Positions 60,782-64,000 of a stretch of DNA of 64,000 bases are shown here, in pieces. A program made the position numbers and the translations under genes. Numbering within the stretch: the stretch's first letter is position 1; each line of letters begins with the position of its first letter. Below the pieces are notes generated by a model. The model worked only from the letters and a program-made list of their open reading frames with translations. It was not told where the DNA came from and did no database searches. The stretch is from Pseudomonas fluorescens (GTDB taxonomy: Bacteria; Pseudomonadota; Gammaproteobacteria; Pseudomonadales; Pseudomonadaceae), in NCBI RefSeq assembly GCF_900215245.1, contig NZ_LT907842.1, positions 434,001-498,000 on the forward strand. The letters are read 5' to 3'.

Positions 60782-62239
60782 TCATTCAGAGACTTCATGG
60801 TTTTGGCGTACAAACGCACGTTGCACGCGCTGATATTGGGCCTGCGTGAGCGGCGGCGGCCCCACAGCGCCGGCCAACATCCTGGGCTCACTGCCAACCG
60901 CACGCGCCTGGATTACGAATAACCGTACCTCGGCGCGGCGCCCGCGCCCCGCCCCCTCCTCATCGCGTCGAAAACCGCCGACCCACAGGCGTTTACCCTG
61001 GGTCACACGCACCACAGTGCTGACGCCCACTCGCCCTGCGGCCCCTGCGGCGCCAGGCGCAGGTTTACCTGCCATCTGGCGGCCATCTTCAAGGTTCAGC
61101 AGCATCTCGATCTGATTCGCTTGGGCAAAGCGCGGCAGCACACTGGCTTCAGTGCCATAGCGTACGGGCTGCCATTCGCCTTTATTGTCCCCGGGGTTGG
61201 GCAGGTAGAACGTGTGCTGATCCTGGAACACCGCCGGCACATTTTCCTGGGTGAGTATCACCGGATACGCCGTGATCCTGGCTTTGCGGCGACGCTCCAG
61301 CGCACCGAGCTGCACCATCAAGCGGTTATCGTCCAAGGGCTCCATGACACGCGTCACGGAAGCCACGCCGTCGGTTTCCCGGGCCCAGGCCGCGTCGAGC
61401 TTCTCGAGTTCGTCACGGTCCACGTCGACCTGCCACAGAGATACTTCAATCGCACGTTTGGGCTTGTCCAGCTCCGCCACCAGGTCCTCAATCACCTTCA
61501 CCTGGGCAGGCTTGCCCTTGATCAACAAACTGTTGGAGTCCGGATAGGCAATCACTAACACGCTCTTGTCGGCCAGCGCGCTCGGGGGGCGCTGCGTGGC
61601 AGCCTGCTGCTCGATAGCCAGCAGGTTTTCGATGATCGAGGCCATGCCCGGCACATTGACCTTGTCGTTGCCCATGGCGTACTGCCGATCCGCCACATGG
61701 GTATTGAATACCTGCACCACGCCGAAGATCTGCTTACCCAGGCGCACCTCGGTGCGCTGCCTGTCCATCTGCTGGGCCAGGTTCAGCACCTGATCCACAT
61801 AATTGGGTGGCCCAGCCACGTAGAACGTACGCCCGTCGGTCTCCCTGAGGGGATACCGTGATTCATCAAGCCCCGAGCGGCGCATGAACCCTCGCAACTT
61901 GTCGACAGAGATATGCCGCAGCGCCACCGCCGAGCTTTTTGCTTCACCCGCGTCATACAGATAGAGCACCTGCCCGTCGCTGTACCAGATCAGACCCTGT
62001 TGCGCGGCGACCGCCTCCAGGGTCTGCTGAGCCACTGCCAAATCGAATACCCCGGAAATACGCTTGCGCGCCACATCGCGGCTGACGACAACGGGCAAGC
62101 CCAGAGGCACCGATAAGGCGGTAAAGAAGGTGTGCAGGCTTTCATCCCGCGCCTGGTAGCTTTCCCCCCAGGCGGGCGCGTTTGCCAGCAACAACGTAAG
62201 GCACAACAGCCAGGGGCACAGCCGGTGGAAACTCATCAT
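60782..62239 (-). CDS. Type III secretion outer-membrane secretin (SctC/InvG-like)
   Basis: A 485-residue secretin subunit. The signal peptide ends near APAWGES (residue 26). The N0 domain (YQARDESLHTFFTALSVPLG) and N1 domain (VALRHISVDKLRGFMRRSGL, YVAGPPNYVDQVLNLAQQMD) are followed by the N3-type ring domain (VLVIAYPDSNSLLIKGKPAQ) and the beta-barrel secretin domain (AYPVILTQENVPAVFQDQHT and VSTVVRVTQGKRLWVGGFRR). It is a little shorter than InvG (562). No other secretion apparatus gene is present on either side: pyrD is to the left and nasS to the right. Two adjacent ATGs make the exact start uncertain by one codon. Confidence 0.88.
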   Translation of the reverse strand: MMSFHRLCPWLLCLTLLLANAPAWGESYQARDESLHTFFTALSVPLGLPVVVSRDVARKRISGVFDLAVAQQTLEAVAAQQGLIWYSDGQVLYLYDAGEAKSSAVALRHISVDKLRGFMRRSGLDESRYPLRETDGRTFYVAGPPNYVDQVLNLAQQMDRQRTEVRLGKQIFGVVQVFNTHVADRQYAMGNDKVNVPGMASIIENLLAIEQQAATQRPPSALADKSVLVIAYPDSNSLLIKGKPAQVKVIEDLVAELDKPKRAIEVSLWQVDVDRDELEKLDAAWARETDGVASVTRVMEPLDDNRLMVQLGALERRRKARITAYPVILTQENVPAVFQDQHTFYLPNPGDNKGEWQPVRYGTEASVLPRFAQANQIEMLLNLEDGRQMAGKPAPGAAGAAGRVGVSTVVRVTQGKRLWVGGFRRDEEGAGRGRRAEVRLFVIQARAVGSEPRMLAGAVGPPPLTQAQYQRVQRAFVRQNHEVSE

Positions 62240-62363
62240 CGCCGAGGGTTGGATATACACGCAGGGGTTCCTGGCAGTCTGGCGCAAAGAAGCGGCCATA
62301 CTGAAAGGCCATCGACTTTCAATCTTGATGGAAAGCTGACGGCGGGCCACTTCTGTCTGCCCG

Positions 62364-62379
62364 TGGCATGTGCCTTGCT
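62364..62379 (+). promoter_or_regulatory. Sigma-54 promoter upstream of nasS
   Basis: TGGCATGTGCCTTGCT matches TGGCAC-N5-TTGC(A/T) with GG and GC exactly spaced as -24/-12. It is about 145 bases before the nasS start, pointing rightward. NtrC/RpoN control of nitrate assimilation is established in Pseudomonas. Confidence 0.77.
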
Positions 62380-62522
62380 ATGGACTCTGCATCAGAGCGC
62401 GCGCCAACGTCGGAGCGTGCCTACAGACAAAGGCGTCGTTACCCCGCAATGGCCTGCGCTGGCCTCACCGCGCTGCCATCCAAGGAAACGACGCTTTTTT
62501 TTGAGAGAAAAGGTAGGTGTTG

Positions 62523-63749
62523 ATGAACGATTCGGTCGGCAACAGCCCGGTGAACAAGGCGCTGGCCTGGGTAAACGGTAGCGACGCCCCGGAAAAGAGC
62601 AGCCTTGACCTGGGCTTCATGGCGCTGACCGATTGCGCCTCGCTGGTGGTCGCCGCCACCCAGGGCTTCGCCCAGCCCTACGGGCTGACGCTGAACCTCA
62701 AACGCCAATCGTCCTGGGCCAACCTGCGTGACAAACTGGTCAGCGGTGAGCTGGATGCCGCCCACAGCCTGTACGGACTGGTCTATGCCGTGCACCTGGG
62801 CATTGGCGGCGTAGCCTCTACCGATATGGCTGTGTTGATGGGGCTCAACCAAAACGGTCAGAGCATCAACCTCTCCCACGATTTGCAACAGCAGGGCGTG
62901 GTCACTCCTGATGCACTGGATCGTCACGTGCACCAAAGCCGAACAAAGCTGACCTTCGCACAGACCTTTCCCACAGGCACCCACGCCATGTGGTTGTATT
63001 ACTGGCTGGCCAGCCAGGGTATTCATCCATTGCAAGATGTGAACAGCGTGGTGGTGCCACCGCCGCAGATGCTCGCGCACCTGCAAGCCGGGCGGATCGA
63101 CGGCTTTTGCGTCGGCGAGCCTTGGTGCGCCAGCGCCGTCAAGCAAAACCAGGGGTTCACGCTGGCGACCACGCAAGCGATCTGGCCGAACCATCCGGAA
63201 AAAGTACTCGGCTGCACCCAGGCGTTCGTCGATCAATACCCGAACACTGCCCGCCTGCTGGTAATGGCGATCCTCGAAGCCAGCCGTTTTATCGAAGAAA
63301 GCCAGGAAAACCGCCGCTCTACAGCGCAATTACTCAGCGCCCGCGACTACCTCGATACGCCACTCGACTGCATCGAACCGCGCCTGCTGGGCGCTTATGA
63401 CGATGGCCTCGGCAACCAGTGGCAAGACCCACATGCCCTGAGGTTTTTTGCCGATGGCGAGGTGAACCTGCCGTACCTGTGTGACGGCATGTGGTTCATG
63501 ACCCAGTTCCGACGCTGGGGCCTGCTGCGCGAAGATCCGGACTACCTGGGCGTTGCTCGCCAAGTGCAGCAACTGGACCTGTATCGCCAAGCCGCCGCTG
63601 CCGTCGGCGTCGCGGCAAACGCTCAGGACATGCGGAGCAGTCAACTGATCGACGGCAAAATCTGGGACGGTTCCAACCCCGCCGCGTACGCCCGCAGCTT
63701 CCGCCTGCACGCCATGGCCGAGCCTTCCAACCGCCACGCCCAGCGCTGA
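62523..63749 (+). CDS. nasS: Nitrate sensor NasS (NrtA-like, cytoplasmic)
   Basis: A 408-residue protein of the nitrate/bicarbonate-binding NrtA/CmpA family (LDLGFMALTDCASLVVAATQ, LDAAHSLYGLVYAVHLGIGG, GRIDGFCVGEPWCASAVKQN). It has no signal peptide or lipobox, which separates NasS from the periplasmic NrtA. NasS binds nitrate and holds NasT inactive when nitrate is absent. GTG and TTG codons lie just upstream in frame, but ATG 62523 with AGGT is preferred. nasT follows after 14 bases. Confidence 0.9.
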   Translation: MNDSVGNSPVNKALAWVNGSDAPEKSSLDLGFMALTDCASLVVAATQGFAQPYGLTLNLKRQSSWANLRDKLVSGELDAAHSLYGLVYAVHLGIGGVASTDMAVLMGLNQNGQSINLSHDLQQQGVVTPDALDRHVHQSRTKLTFAQTFPTGTHAMWLYYWLASQGIHPLQDVNSVVVPPPQMLAHLQAGRIDGFCVGEPWCASAVKQNQGFTLATTQAIWPNHPEKVLGCTQAFVDQYPNTARLLVMAILEASRFIEESQENRRSTAQLLSARDYLDTPLDCIEPRLLGAYDDGLGNQWQDPHALRFFADGEVNLPYLCDGMWFMTQFRRWGLLREDPDYLGVARQVQQLDLYRQAAAAVGVAANAQDMRSSQLIDGKIWDGSNPAAYARSFRLHAMAEPSNRHAQR

Positions 63750-63763
63750 CAGGAGGAACCACG

Positions 63764-64000
63764 ATGTTGCGCATCCTGTTGATCAACGATACCCCGCGCA
63801 AAGTCGGACGCCTGAAGGCTGCGCTGACCGAAGCAGGCTTCGAGGTGATCGATGAGTCCGGCCTGACCATTGACCTGCCTGCGCGCGTCGAAACGGTGCG
63901 CCCCGACGTGATCCTGATCGATACCGAGTCACCCGGCCGCGACGTGATGGAGCAAGTGGTGCTGGTCAGCCGCGACCAACCTCGGCCGATCGTGATGTTT
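63764..64000 (+). CDS. nasT: ANTAR response regulator NasT, 3' end outside the window
   Basis: The first 79 codons of a receiver-like domain (MLRILLINDTPRKVGRLKAA; DVILIDTESPGRDVMEQ with the phosphoacceptor-position aspartate near residue 53). A strong AGGAGG precedes the ATG. In the family a C-terminal ANTAR domain binds leader RNA hairpins and prevents early termination of nitrate reductase genes; that part lies beyond the window. Confidence 0.88.
   Translation, partial: MLRILLINDTPRKVGRLKAALTEAGFEVIDESGLTIDLPARVETVRPDVILIDTESPGRDVMEQVVLVSRDQPRPIVMF

Overview
The window is a stretch of core chromosome from a Pseudomonas of the fluorescens lineage. The evidence is high GC with GC-ending codons, many REP palindromes built around a GGGAGCGGGCTTGC-like core, and a gene order that matches, from memory, the P. 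aeruginosa PA1521-PA1561 block (aer, two cco operons, ccoGHIS, hemN, anr, apt, recR, ybaB, dnaX, ffs, ligA, zipA, smc, xdh, guaD). No prophage, insertion sequence, CRISPR array, rRNA or tRNA was seen.

Region 1 (1-18360) is a microaerobic respiration block. It opens with the end of an aerotaxis receptor, then two complete cbb3 oxidase operons (ccoNOQP twice), their assembly genes ccoGHIS, a TauE/SafE-type membrane protein, the oxygen-independent haem gene hemN and the oxygen regulator anr. An exact ANR box lies at the class II position upstream of hemN, and a one-mismatch box lies upstream of the second ccoN. Two unrecognised small proteins (9192-9608 and 16985-17470) sit inside the block.

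Region 2 (18439-28901) holds housekeeping genes: apt, an acyl-CoA dehydrogenase, recR, a CurA-like oxidoreductase, ybaB and dnaX. These are followed by a small secreted solute-binding protein, a VOC protein, a divergent DMT exporter/LysR pair and a DUF2167 membrane protein.

Region 3 (28980-32606) is accessory. It has two paralogous DUF3380-type N-acetylmuramidases without signal peptides. A small exported SH3-like protein follows the first, and a small lipoprotein is divergent from the second. Both muramidase genes carry the same 16-base palindrome exactly 24 bases before the start codon. This is the best candidate for an undescribed antagonism or lysis module.

Region 4 (32700-42001) holds the SRP RNA gene ffs on the minus strand with a visible promoter and about 25 nt of leader, a zinc-peptidase-like protein, ligA, zipA, smc and a GntR regulator.

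Region 5 (42187-50778) is purine catabolism: xdhA, xdhB, xdhC and guaD, with tandem operators at the xdhA promoter, a 123-base REP hairpin, a second GntR regulator and a divergent BenE-type transporter.

Region 6 (50783-59656) holds yggL, dacB, a CHASE-PAS-GGDEF cyclase, rlmL, rmf with a four-hairpin structured leader, and pyrD.

Region 7 (59743-64000) has an orphan three-gene set related to type III secretion (a secretin, a HilA-like winged-helix protein and an IagB-like transglycosylase). It is followed by the nitrate regulators nasS and nasT behind a sigma-54 promoter; nasT runs off the end of the window.
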